Below are positions 15,370 through 22,953 of a DNA stretch of 32,483 bases, in pieces (the first letter of the stretch is position 1; every line of letters begins with the position of its first letter). The DNA lies in assembly GCA_948766235.1 (NCBI GenBank), contig CAQCFX010000014.1, forward strand, positions 2,862-35,344. Reading direction: 5' to 3'. This DNA comes from an uncultured Oscillospiraceae bacterium (GTDB lineage: Bacteria; Bacillota; Clostridia; Oscillospirales; Oscillospiraceae). Under the pieces are notes generated by a model that was not told where the DNA came from, made no database searches, and saw only the letters and a list, made by a program, of their open reading frames with translations. Made by a program: the position numbers and the translations under genes.

Positions 15370-15984
15370 ATGGAACAGTTTAAAGCAGTTATTATGGGCT
15401 CCGGCCGTCACTGCCATGTGACCAAGGAGGTTTTTGAAGCGCTCTTTGGCCAGGGCGCGGAGCTGACGCCCGCCAGGGCGCTCAACGTAGACCCTCTCGC
15501 CGGCTTTCTTTCGGTGGAAAAGGTCACGCTGGTAACGCCCAAAAAGGAGGTCAAGGTATCCATCCTCGGCCCATTCAGAAGGTATACGCAGGTGGAAATC
15601 TCCCGCACAGACGCCATCGACATGGGGTACGATATCCCAAAAATGTCCGATTCCGGAAAAACACAGGGCACCGGAGCTGTGAAGCTGGCGGGTCCCAAAG
15701 GCGAGGTGGAGCTGAGCGAGGGCCTGATGATTGTCCGGCGGCACGTCCACCTGGACCCTCTCGTCGCAGAAAAGCTGGGCTGTCGGAAGGGGGACGCGCT
15801 GCGCTTCCGCGTGGGCGGTCCCCGGGGGCTCACCTTTGAGCAGGTGGCGGTGGCCGACAACTCGCCCAACTGCCCCAGCGTACTGCACATCGACTATGAC
15901 GAGCTCAACGCCCTGGGGATTACCACGGCCGACCAGGTGGAAGGGGAAATCATCTATGTCCCCGAAGACAAGCTGCTGGACTGA
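15370..15984 (+). CDS. pduL: PduL-family phosphate acyltransferase
   Basis: A 204-residue phosphotransacylase of the PduL type, converting acyl-CoA and phosphate to acyl phosphate and CoA. Both halves of the duplicated beta-barrel are visible: the N-terminal metal-binding segment GSGRHCHVTKEVFEALFG, the central LGPFRRYTQVEISRTDA, and the second His motif RRHVHLDP, ending with LHIDYDELNALG. There is no N-terminal encapsulation peptide and no microcompartment shell gene nearby, so it should work free in the cytosol. It lies between the BKACE and the butyrate kinase genes, 13 bases before the latter. The pair would turn the acyl-CoA product into free acid with ATP formation. Acyl-chain preference cannot be read from sequence. 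Confidence 0.92.
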   Translation: MEQFKAVIMGSGRHCHVTKEVFEALFGQGAELTPARALNVDPLAGFLSVEKVTLVTPKKEVKVSILGPFRRYTQVEISRTDAIDMGYDIPKMSDSGKTQGTGAVKLAGPKGEVELSEGLMIVRRHVHLDPLVAEKLGCRKGDALRFRVGGPRGLTFEQVAVADNSPNCPSVLHIDYDELNALGITTADQVEGEIIYVPEDKLLD

Positions 15985-15997
15985 TGGGGAGAAAACT

Positions 15998-17041
15998 ATG
16001 CTGATTTTAACATTGGACCCCGGCTCCACATCTTTAAAATTCGCGCTGTTTCACAACGAGACAGAGCAAAAAAGAAATGTCATCCGTTTTAACCAGGACA
16101 TTCTGGGTCTGACGCTGCCGGAGCGGGCCGCCCACTGCGAAAAGCTGGTGGCCGAGTTTCTTCGGGCGCAGGGTGTGGAAATCGGAGACATCGACTGTGT
16201 CGTCGCCCGGGGCGGCTTTCTCAAGAACCTGAAAACCGGGGCTTATGAAATCAACGAGAAGCTAATCGCCGATTTGGACGGGGCTATCATGCCCACCCCC
16301 CAGACGGTGGGCATCCGAATCGCCTACCACATGATGCATCCGCTGGGAAAGCCCAGCTTCATTTATGACGCTGTTACGGCGGACGAGTGGGACCCAAAGG
16401 CGAAAGTTACGGGAGTCAAGGGCCTGGAAAAGACCGTGGCCCAGCACACGCTGAACAGCCGCAGGGTGGCCTTTGAGCTGGCGCAGCAGCTGGGCCGGCC
16501 CTTAACGGACATCAACCTGATTGTGGCCCATCTGGGCGGCGGGTTTGACGTAAGCTTTTTCCGCCGGGGCAGAATCATCGAGTCTCTGGGCTACAACGAC
16601 CTGGGCTTCTCGCCGGAGCGGTGCGGCGCTTTGCAGTTCGATGACCTACTGAAGCTGGCGAAAACACTCCCCCCTGACCAGCTCAGGGCGCTCAACCATG
16701 GAAAGGGCGGCCTGGTCTCCCATTTCGGCACGTCGGATATGCGCCAGGTCGAGGCCATGATTCAAAAGGGCGACCAGGAGGTCAAGCTGGTGTTTGACGC
16801 CATGCTCTACCGTGTGGCGCAGTTGATTGGCTGCGGCGCTGTGGCGCTGCAGGGCCAGGTCGATGGGATTATCTTGACCGGCGGCGGCGCTCATTCCGAT
16901 TATATTTGCAATCAGATTCAGGCAAACGTGGAATTCATCGCGAAGGTGTACCGATTTGCCGGCGAATTGGAATTAGAGGCACTGGCCAGAGGCGCCTGCC
17001 GGGTCCTGGCGGGGCAGGAGCCGGCGAAGCCCTATGTATAA
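15998..17041 (+). CDS. buk: Butyrate kinase family acyl kinase
   Basis: A 347-residue member of the acetate/butyrate kinase (ASKHA) fold, closer to butyrate kinase by length and sequence. Phosphate-binding segments are present: N-terminal LDPGSTSLKFALF, the IVAHLGGGF motif, and ILTGGGAHSD near the C-terminus; VVARGGFLKNLKTGAYEI is typical of Buk. It converts acyl phosphate and ADP to the acid and ATP. The start at ATG 15998 follows GGGGAGA; longer frames run into pduL and are not real. With PduL it forms a substrate-level phosphorylation module for the acyl-CoA made by the BKACE or the thiolase. It may accept acetyl, butyryl or branched substrates. Confidence 0.93.
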   Translation: MLILTLDPGSTSLKFALFHNETEQKRNVIRFNQDILGLTLPERAAHCEKLVAEFLRAQGVEIGDIDCVVARGGFLKNLKTGAYEINEKLIADLDGAIMPTPQTVGIRIAYHMMHPLGKPSFIYDAVTADEWDPKAKVTGVKGLEKTVAQHTLNSRRVAFELAQQLGRPLTDINLIVAHLGGGFDVSFFRRGRIIESLGYNDLGFSPERCGALQFDDLLKLAKTLPPDQLRALNHGKGGLVSHFGTSDMRQVEAMIQKGDQEVKLVFDAMLYRVAQLIGCGAVALQGQVDGIILTGGGAHSDYICNQIQANVEFIAKVYRFAGELELEALARGACRVLAGQEPAKPYV

Positions 17042-17060
17042 TTGAACACCGCGCCTTCCT

Positions 17061-17092
17061 CTTATCCCTGCCCCGCCGGGGGCAGAGATAAG
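17061..17092 (+). other. Intra-operon hairpin between butyrate kinase and thiolase genes
   Basis: CTTATC-c-CTGCCCC (17061-17074) pairs with GGGGCAG-a-GATAAG (17079-17092) around a 4-base loop: 13 pairs with one mismatch. It lacks a T-run. It resembles the hairpin after the permease gene and probably affects message stability. Confidence 0.55.
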
Positions 17093-17127
17093 AAGAAGGC
17101 TGCGATAGGCGATAAGGAGGCATAACG

Positions 17128-18297
17128 ATGAAAGAAGTTGCAATCGTATCTGCGGTAAGAAGCCCTGTGGGCAAGGTAGGCGGCATGCTGGCCGGCGTGG
17201 CCCCCTTTGATCTGACCGCGCCGGTTTTAAACGAAGCGGTGCGGCGGGCCGGAATTGAGGCAAAGGAATTGGACGAAGTGCTGTTTTCCTGCCTTACGGT
17301 GCCGCAGATTGACAGCGGCCGGACCTACGCGCTCTATGCCGGCATCCCCCAAGAGGTGCCCGGCATGATGATGCACAGGGGCTGCGGGTCTACCATTACA
17401 TCCACCGCCATTGCCGCGTCGATGATTAAGTCCGGCATGGGCAGCACCTATCTTGTGGGCGGTATGGAGTCAAACTCCAACGGAGCCTACCTCATGGAAA
17501 AGCCCAAGAAAGGATTTTCTATGGCGCCGCCGAAATTCCTGCGCTCTTATATCACCGCCCCCAACTATGAGTATGGCGACGAACCTATGGGGGTTACTGC
17601 GGAAAACGTGGCCGAAATGTATGGGATTACACGGGAGGAGTGCGACGCCTTCGCCCTGGAAAGTCAGAGAAAGGCCGAGGCGGCGTGGAACGAGGGCTTT
17701 TTTGACGACCAGGTTTTGCCCTATCAAATCAAAACAGGCAAGGAAACCCGGACCGTTCAGAAGGACGAGACAGTGCGCACGTCCTCCATGGAGGCCCTGG
17801 GAAAGCTGCGCCCCGCGTTCAAGGAAAACGGCGTCTGCACGGCGGGCAACAGCTCCCCGGTATGCGACGGTGCTTCCGCGCTGGTCGTCATGGACAAGGA
17901 GAAGGCGCACAGCCTTGGCCTGCCCATTCTGGCCACCATAAAAGACTACGTGGTCATTGGCCGAGAGCCGCACACCATGGGCCTGGGCCCGGTTTTTGCC
18001 ACCAAGAAGATTTTCCAGCGAAACCATTTCACCTTCCATGACATCGACTTCATTGAGCTTAACGAGGCTTTCGCGGCCCAGGTGCTGGGCTGTTACCGGC
18101 TGATGGAGTGGCCCCAGGAGAAGGTGAACATCCACGGCGGCGCCATCGCCCTGGGCCACCCCACCGGCGCCACCGGCGCCATGCTGATTACAAAATCCGT
18201 GTATGAGTTCCGCCGCAGCGGGGCGCAGCGCGCGCTGATTACCTTCTGCATCGGCTCCGGCCAAGGCGTCGCCATGATTCTTGAAAACAACGGCTGA
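17128..18297 (+). CDS. Thiolase (acetyl-CoA acetyltransferase type)
   Basis: A 389-residue thiolase. The nucleophilic cysteine lies in MHRGCGSTITS, where most thiolases have NRxCxSG; the His and Asn of the active site appear in NEAFAAQV and GGAIALGHPTGATGA, and the second catalytic cysteine in FCIGSGQG. All catalytic residues are therefore present, though GCGSTIT and CIGSGQG differ from the common CxSGxQ and CxGGGxG, which suggests a divergent subgroup. The expected reaction is thiolysis of acetoacetyl-CoA or another beta-ketoacyl-CoA to acetyl-CoA, or the reverse. In this operon thiolysis would regenerate the acetyl-CoA used by the BKACE. ATG 17128 follows AAGGAGG. Confidence 0.92.
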   Translation: MKEVAIVSAVRSPVGKVGGMLAGVAPFDLTAPVLNEAVRRAGIEAKELDEVLFSCLTVPQIDSGRTYALYAGIPQEVPGMMMHRGCGSTITSTAIAASMIKSGMGSTYLVGGMESNSNGAYLMEKPKKGFSMAPPKFLRSYITAPNYEYGDEPMGVTAENVAEMYGITREECDAFALESQRKAEAAWNEGFFDDQVLPYQIKTGKETRTVQKDETVRTSSMEALGKLRPAFKENGVCTAGNSSPVCDGASALVVMDKEKAHSLGLPILATIKDYVVIGREPHTMGLGPVFATKKIFQRNHFTFHDIDFIELNEAFAAQVLGCYRLMEWPQEKVNIHGGAIALGHPTGATGAMLITKSVYEFRRSGAQRALITFCIGSGQGVAMILENNG

Positions 18298-18312
18298 TAA
18301 GGAGCGGGAGAC

Positions 18313-18549
18313 ATGGTTGGAATTACAGGATACGAAATTGCCGTGCCATATCGCAGGCTGGATGCAAAAGAAATCCTCGACTGCTGGAAAAATACCGCCC
18401 TGAGGCTCATCCAGGAAAAGCAGGCCGGGACAATGGCGGAACCGCAGCGTTATGAAAACCGGCCTCACGGCATCTTCCGCCGGGGGGAGTCCTATACGGG
18501 CCGCAGGTCGCCGGCCTCCTCCATTCAGACGACGGAGGAACTGCTATGA
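18313..18549 (+). pseudogene. Broken N-terminal fragment of an HMG-CoA-synthase-like protein
   Basis: This 78-codon frame has a good ribosome binding site and begins MVGITGYEIAVPYRRLDAKE, which resembles the N-terminus of HMG-CoA-synthase-like (thiolase-superfamily) proteins that often pair with OB-fold partners. After about residue 42 the resemblance stops. Near 18436-18446 a one-base shift would continue as MAE-RSVMK, the segment expected next in this family (ERxV). The rest of a protein of some 350-400 residues is missing, and the MFS gene starts at 18546. I read it as a truncated, frameshifted remnant left inside the operon. It could alternatively be an intact small protein of unknown role; the homology is recognised by eye only. 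Confidence 0.45.
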
Positions 18550-19745
18550 AGGGACGATGGAGATATCTGCTCCCCAGCATGGCGGTCATGCTGGTTATGG
18601 GGGTGCTGTATGCCTGGTCCATCCTGAAAGCGCCCTTTGCGCAGGAATTTTCCTGGACGGCGGGGCAGCTGGGCGCAAACTTTACCTTGACCATCAGCGT
18701 TTTTTCCATCGGCGTCTTTGTCGGCGGGCGGCAGATTCACCGCCTGGGGGAGAAACTGCTGCTGATGATGTCGGCCGCCCTTGTGCTCATCGGCTTCGGC
18801 GGATGCTCCCTGCTGTCCGGGCGCTCTATCGCCGCCCTTTACCTGCTCTATGGGTGCGTCAGCGGCTTCGGCATCGGCGTTGCGTATAACGTGATTGTAT
18901 CCGCAACCCTCTCCTGGTTCGATGACGTGAGAGGGCTTTGCTCGGGATTGCTGATGATGTGTTTTGGTATCTCCACCCTGCTGCTTGGCGCCTGCGCCAG
19001 CAGCCTGTTTCAGAGCATCGGCTGGCGGGTAACCTTTCGTATGATGGGCGGGGTCATGGCCATTGCGCTGTTTGCACTGGCCTGGCTGCTGAAAAGCAAG
19101 CCCGGTTATCACCCTGAAAAAGCCGATACAAAGACAGACGTGTATCGAAGGCCGTCCTTCTGGCTTTTCTGCTTCTATACCGTAGCGCTGGCGGCCGGCG
19201 CCAGCATGGTAATCAGCTTCTCTTTGGACATTTCTCTCGCCATTGGCACCAGCGGTGAGCTGGCCGCGGCATTGGTTGGCGTGCTGGCTGTCTGCAATGG
19301 TTTGGGCCGATTGGTCTGCGGCTTTTTATCAGACCGCCTGCCAATGAAACGGGTCATGGTTTTGGCCGGTTTCTTAGCGGTCGCCGCCGCCTGCGCACTG
19401 CTCTATGCAGTGTTGGCCCATGCTGTTCCTGCCGGGGTGGCGGGAATGTGCGTCACCGGCGTTGCCTATGGCTTTTCTCCCACCATCATGTCCGGCTTTG
19501 TGGCAAAAACCTATGGCATGGAGCACTTCTCTATGAATTTCAGCCTGGCCAGCTTCACTTTAATTCCCAGCAGCTTTTCCGCGGCAATCGGCGGCGTCAT
19601 CGTGACGAACACCGGCAGCTTCCATGCCACAATGGCGCTGTCTCTGGTCCTCGCCGCCGCCAGCGTGGCGCTGGGCGCAGCTTCAGGAAGCTGTGCCCAG
19701 CGGGAACAGCTGCAAGAAGCAAAACGAGAACGCAAGCCGTCCTAA
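18546..19745 (+). CDS. MFS transporter, oxalate/formate antiporter-like (OFA)
   Basis: A 399-residue, 12-helix major facilitator protein. The N-terminal region (MGVLYAWSILKAPFAQEFSW), the first-loop motif FVGGRQIHRLGEK and the segment GCVSGFGIGVAYNVIV are those of the OFA (oxalate:formate antiporter-like) group, which carries small mono- and dicarboxylates. The start overlaps the end of the preceding broken frame and follows GGAGGAA. It is the last gene before a bidirectional terminator. It may export the acid end-product or exchange it for substrate, complementing the GntP-type permease. Confidence 0.87.
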   Translation: MKGRWRYLLPSMAVMLVMGVLYAWSILKAPFAQEFSWTAGQLGANFTLTISVFSIGVFVGGRQIHRLGEKLLLMMSAALVLIGFGGCSLLSGRSIAALYLLYGCVSGFGIGVAYNVIVSATLSWFDDVRGLCSGLLMMCFGISTLLLGACASSLFQSIGWRVTFRMMGGVMAIALFALAWLLKSKPGYHPEKADTKTDVYRRPSFWLFCFYTVALAAGASMVISFSLDISLAIGTSGELAAALVGVLAVCNGLGRLVCGFLSDRLPMKRVMVLAGFLAVAAACALLYAVLAHAVPAGVAGMCVTGVAYGFSPTIMSGFVAKTYGMEHFSMNFSLASFTLIPSSFSAAIGGVIVTNTGSFHATMALSLVLAAASVALGAASGSCAQREQLQEAKRERKPS

Positions 19746-19799
19746 TCAGCACAGGCAATGGTTGGCGCTACTTGTGATTCAGCTCTCTCTTTCCGCACA

Positions 19800-19833
19800 G
19801 AAGCTCCCGAAATCTTACGATTTCGGGAGCTTC
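19800..19833. terminator. Bidirectional terminator between convergent genes
   Basis: A perfect 15-bp stem (19800-19814 with 19819-19833) with a 4-base loop lies between the MFS gene (plus) and the ABC-F gene (minus). On the plus strand it is followed by CCGCCTTTATATT, a weak T-rich tail. Confidence 0.75.
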
Positions 19834-19901
19834 CGCCTTTATATTCAACGAGTAAGCGTGCAGTCCTCAAAATCTCCTGGAAAAAGCCCTGCCGCCGGAG
19901 C

Positions 19902-21503
19902 TCACCCCATCTGCTCGCGCTGAGTCTCCAAATACTCGTCGTAGCTGGTCTTTCGGTCAATCAGCCTGCCGTCCTGGGTGAAATCAAAAATCCGGTTGCA
20001 GACGGTTTGAATCAGCTGATGGTCGTGGCAGGCCACCAGCACATTACACCGCACCGCCTCCAGCCCCTTGTTCAGCGCGGCGATGGACTCCAAATCCAAA
20101 TGGTTGGTGGGCTGGTCCAGCATGAGCACATTGGCCCCGGAGAGCATCATCCGCGAGAGCATACACCGCACCTTCTCCCCGCCGGAGAGCACCTTCACCG
20201 GCTTGTTGACCTCCTCGCCGGAGAACAGCATCCGCCCCAGAAAGCCCCGCAGATACTGCTCCTGGGGGTCTCGGGAATACTGGCGCAGCCACTGCACCAA
20301 ATCGTCCTCGCAGTCCTCAAAATAGGCGGTGTTGTCCTTGGGAAAGTAAGAGAACGTGGCGGTCTGGCCCCACTTCACGCTCCCCTCGTCCGGCTCCAGC
20401 TCCCCGGCCAGAATCTTGAACAGCGCGGTGTGGGCGTTCTCGTTGTCCCCCACAAAGGCGATTTTCTCGTCGTGCCCCACGATGAAGGACACCTTGTCCA
20501 GCACCTTCACCCCGTCGATGGTCTTGGACACGTCGGTGACGAACAAAATATCCTTGCCCACCTCCCGGTCGGGAGAAAAGCCCACAAAGGGATAGCGCCG
20601 GGAGGAGGCGGGCATCTCCTCCACGCTGAGCTTATCCAGCAGCTTGCGCCTGGCCGTGGCCTGCTTGGACTTGGACTTGTTGGCGGAGAAGCGGGAGATA
20701 AAGTCCTGAAGCTCTTTTATTTTTTCCTCGTTGCGCTTGTTTTGATTTTTAATCAGCTGCTGCACCAGCTGGGAGGACTCGTACCAGAAGTCGTAATTGC
20801 CCACGTACATTTTAATTTTGCCGTAGTCGATATCCACGATATGGGTGCACACGGTGTTGAGAAAATGCCGGTCGTGGGACACTACAATCACCGTGCCCTC
20901 AAAATCCAGCAGGAAATCCTCCAGCCAGTTCACCGCCTCAATGTCCAGGTTGTTGGTGGGCTCGTCCATCATCAGAAGGTCCGGCTCGCCAAACAGCGCC
21001 TGGGCCAGCAGCACCTTCACCTTCAGCCGGGGGTCCAGGGTGGCCATGGGGCTTTGGTGGTACTCGGTGCCCACCCCCAGGCCCTGAAGGATGCGGCTGG
21101 CGCCGCTCTCCGCCTCCCAGCCGCCCAGCTCGGCGTACTCCTCCTCCAGCTGGCAGGCCAGCAGGCCGTCCTCGTCGGTCATCTCCTCCTTGGCGTACAG
21201 CGCGTCCTTTTGTTTGCCGATGTCGTACAGCCGCTGATTGCCCATAATCACCGTGTCCATCACGCTGTAGGCGTCGTAAGCGTTCTGATTCTGCTTGAGC
21301 ACGGACATCCGGATGTTGGGCAGCACACTCACCTGGCCGGAGGTGGAGTCCAGCTCGCCGGAGAGGATTTTTAAAAAGGTGGACTTGCCCGCGCCGTTGG
21401 CGCCGATGATGCCGTAGCAGTTGCCCCGGTCAAACTGCAGGTCCACATGGGCAAACAGCGGTGTGCCGCTGTAGTTGAGGCTTAAATCAGTGACAGTAAT
21501 CAT
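19902..21503 (-). CDS. ABC-F family ATPase with altered second ATP site
   Basis: A 533-residue soluble protein with two ABC ATPase domains and a charged linker between them, the layout of ribosome-associated ABC-F factors (YkpA/YbiT-like). The first site is standard: GANGAGKST Walker A and MMDEPTNNLD Walker B. The second is altered: the Walker A reads GDNENAHTAL, without the lysine, and the Walker B reads MLDQPTNHLD, where the catalytic Glu is Gln. Signature sequences LSGGEKVR and Q-loops are present. ABC-F proteins act on translating ribosomes, some giving antibiotic resistance; here a housekeeping translation role seems likelier. Whether the changes are usual in this subgroup cannot be judged without an alignment. 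ATG 21503 has AAGGAG about 13 bases upstream. Confidence 0.93.
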   Translation of the reverse strand: MITVTDLSLNYSGTPLFAHVDLQFDRGNCYGIIGANGAGKSTFLKILSGELDSTSGQVSVLPNIRMSVLKQNQNAYDAYSVMDTVIMGNQRLYDIGKQKDALYAKEEMTDEDGLLACQLEEEYAELGGWEAESGASRILQGLGVGTEYHQSPMATLDPRLKVKVLLAQALFGEPDLLMMDEPTNNLDIEAVNWLEDFLLDFEGTVIVVSHDRHFLNTVCTHIVDIDYGKIKMYVGNYDFWYESSQLVQQLIKNQNKRNEEKIKELQDFISRFSANKSKSKQATARRKLLDKLSVEEMPASSRRYPFVGFSPDREVGKDILFVTDVSKTIDGVKVLDKVSFIVGHDEKIAFVGDNENAHTALFKILAGELEPDEGSVKWGQTATFSYFPKDNTAYFEDCEDDLVQWLRQYSRDPQEQYLRGFLGRMLFSGEEVNKPVKVLSGGEKVRCMLSRMMLSGANVLMLDQPTNHLDLESIAALNKGLEAVRCNVLVACHDHQLIQTVCNRIFDFTQDGRLIDRKTSYDEYLETQREQMG

Positions 21504-21548
21504 AGTTGGTCTGCCGCTCCTTTTTCATGGTCAGAGATTGCGAAAGGG

Positions 21549-21577
21549 ATTATATCATTTTCCGCGCCTTCATGCAA
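21549..21577 (-). promoter_or_regulatory. Sigma-A promoter of the ABC-F gene
   Basis: On the minus strand TTGCAT (21577-21572), 17 bases and a perfect TATAAT (21554-21549) precede the ABC-F gene. Confidence 0.6.
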
Positions 21578-21640
21578 CCTTTCTTCCCGGCCAAGGGTAT
21601 TTCCCACAGTGGACGCTTCCTGACACGGCCATGGAAATGG

Positions 21641-21669
21641 TTGCTATTTTCGCCGGCATATGCTAAAAT
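21641..21669 (+). promoter_or_regulatory. Sigma-A promoter of the uridine kinase gene
   Basis: TTGCTA (21641-21646), a 17-base spacer and TAAAAT (21664-21669) lie 45 bases before the uridine kinase start. Confidence 0.65.
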
Positions 21670-21714
21670 CCACACAGGATTGATTTCCGGGCGCGGGCAC
21701 GCGGAGGACAGCAT

Positions 21715-22344
21715 ATGAACACCATGATAATCGGCATCGCCGGCGGAACCGGCTCGGGAAAGACCACCCTCACCCGGCGGCTGCGGGACGCTTTCGGGGA
21801 CGACGTGTCCGTGGTTTATCACGACAACTACTATAAAAAGCACGTGGGGCTGTCCTACGAGCAGCGGGCCGCGCTGAACTACGACCACCCGGACTCTTTC
21901 GACACCGCTCTGCTGGTGGACGACCTGCGCCGGCTGTCCGCGGGGGAGGCCATCCGCTGCCCGGTGTACGACTACACCATCCACAACCGCTCGGAGGAGA
22001 CGGTGGAGGTGCGCCCCACCAAGGTAGTCATCGTGGAGGGCATTCTGATTTTTGAAAACAAAGCCCTGCGGGACCTGATGGACGTGAAAATCTTTGTGGA
22101 CACCGACGCGGACGTGCGCATCCTGCGCCGCATCCTCCGGGATGTGAAAGAGCGCGGCCGCTCGCTGGACTCGGTGATCTCCCAGTATCTCACCACCGTC
22201 AAGCCCATGCACGAGCAGTTCGTCCAGCCCAGCCGCCAGTACGCCGATATCGTGGTGCTGGAGGGCGGGCACAACCTGGTGGCCCTGGATATGATTATCC
22301 AGCGGGTGAGAAGCCACATCGAAAGCGTTGACGCCTGCGTATAA
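21715..22344 (+). CDS. udk: Uridine kinase
   Basis: A 209-residue P-loop nucleoside kinase that phosphorylates uridine and cytidine to UMP/CMP for pyrimidine salvage. The Walker A motif is GGTGSGKTT (10-18). Also visible are the substrate-binding segment YHDNYYK, the NYDHPDSFD motif, the DYTIHNR region and the lid segment RRILRDVKERGRS. Length and order match family members. ATG 21715 follows GGAGGA. No terminator is evident before the lipoprotein gene 50 bases downstream, so limited read-through into the lipoprotein pair is possible. Confidence 0.95.
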   Translation: MNTMIIGIAGGTGSGKTTLTRRLRDAFGDDVSVVYHDNYYKKHVGLSYEQRAALNYDHPDSFDTALLVDDLRRLSAGEAIRCPVYDYTIHNRSEETVEVRPTKVVIVEGILIFENKALRDLMDVKIFVDTDADVRILRRILRDVKERGRSLDSVISQYLTTVKPMHEQFVQPSRQYADIVVLEGGHNLVALDMIIQRVRSHIESVDACV

Positions 22345-22393
22345 AACAAAGGCGCCGGACACAAAATCACAAGGAAAAGAGTGCTGCAAATTC

Positions 22394-22912
22394 ATGAAGA
22401 AGTTCATTCTGTCCATGGGACTCACCGCCGCGGCGGTGCTGCTCCTTCTGCTGTCCTCCTGCGCGGGCGCGCCGGCCCAGAAGCAGGCGGACCTATCCGC
22501 TTTTGCCCAAACACTCCAGGAAAAGTATGAATTCGCCGCCTTCCTCACAGAGCAGGACCCGGAAGCGGATGAATTTGCCAAACAGTCCATAGAGCAGTAC
22601 CTGCCCGGTCTGCTGGATCTGGACTTGGAACAGCGGGTGGTCTATATGTCCATGATGACCCTGAACAACGGGGAATTTTCCATGGTCCAGGCGAAAACCG
22701 CTGAGGACGCCGCCAAGGTCAAAGAAATTTTTCAGGCCCGCATCGACTATATGGCGGGGGACGGCGAGACCCCCGGCGGGGCTTGGTATCCCGGCCCCAC
22801 CGAGCTGTGGACCAACAGCTCCCGGGTGGAGGTCAACGGCAATTATGTGCTGATGGTGTGCCATGAGGAGTGCGATCAGATCGTGGACGAGTTTAACGCC
22901 CTGTTTGAATGA
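22394..22912 (+). CDS. DUF4358-like lipoprotein, first of a tandem pair
   Basis: A 172-residue secreted lipoprotein with a signal peptide ending in the lipobox LSSC. The mature part has the layout of DUF4358 proteins: a short helix with YLPGLLDLDLEQ, a strand with VYMSMMTLNNGEFSMVQA, a helix EDAAKVKEIFQARID, and a final strand VEVNGNYVLMVC. The start at MKKFIL (22394) is chosen because it begins the signal peptide; the longer frame has no hydrophobic start. It is clearly paralogous to the next gene (shared EDAAKVKEIFQAR and similar ends). The function of the family is unknown to me. Confidence 0.75.
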   Translation: MKKFILSMGLTAAAVLLLLLSSCAGAPAQKQADLSAFAQTLQEKYEFAAFLTEQDPEADEFAKQSIEQYLPGLLDLDLEQRVVYMSMMTLNNGEFSMVQAKTAEDAAKVKEIFQARIDYMAGDGETPGGAWYPGPTELWTNSSRVEVNGNYVLMVCHEECDQIVDEFNALFE

Positions 22913-22953
22913 CCCGAAATCTTGTATCTTGTATTAAAAGGAGTTTTATCACC

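Noticed and set aside
15731..15997. Longer N-terminal extension of butyrate kinase reaching into pduL
   Set aside because: The extension is out of frame with pduL, Trp/Pro/Ser-rich and unlike any kinase; ATG 15998 has a good ribosome binding site and starts the family's N-terminal motif.
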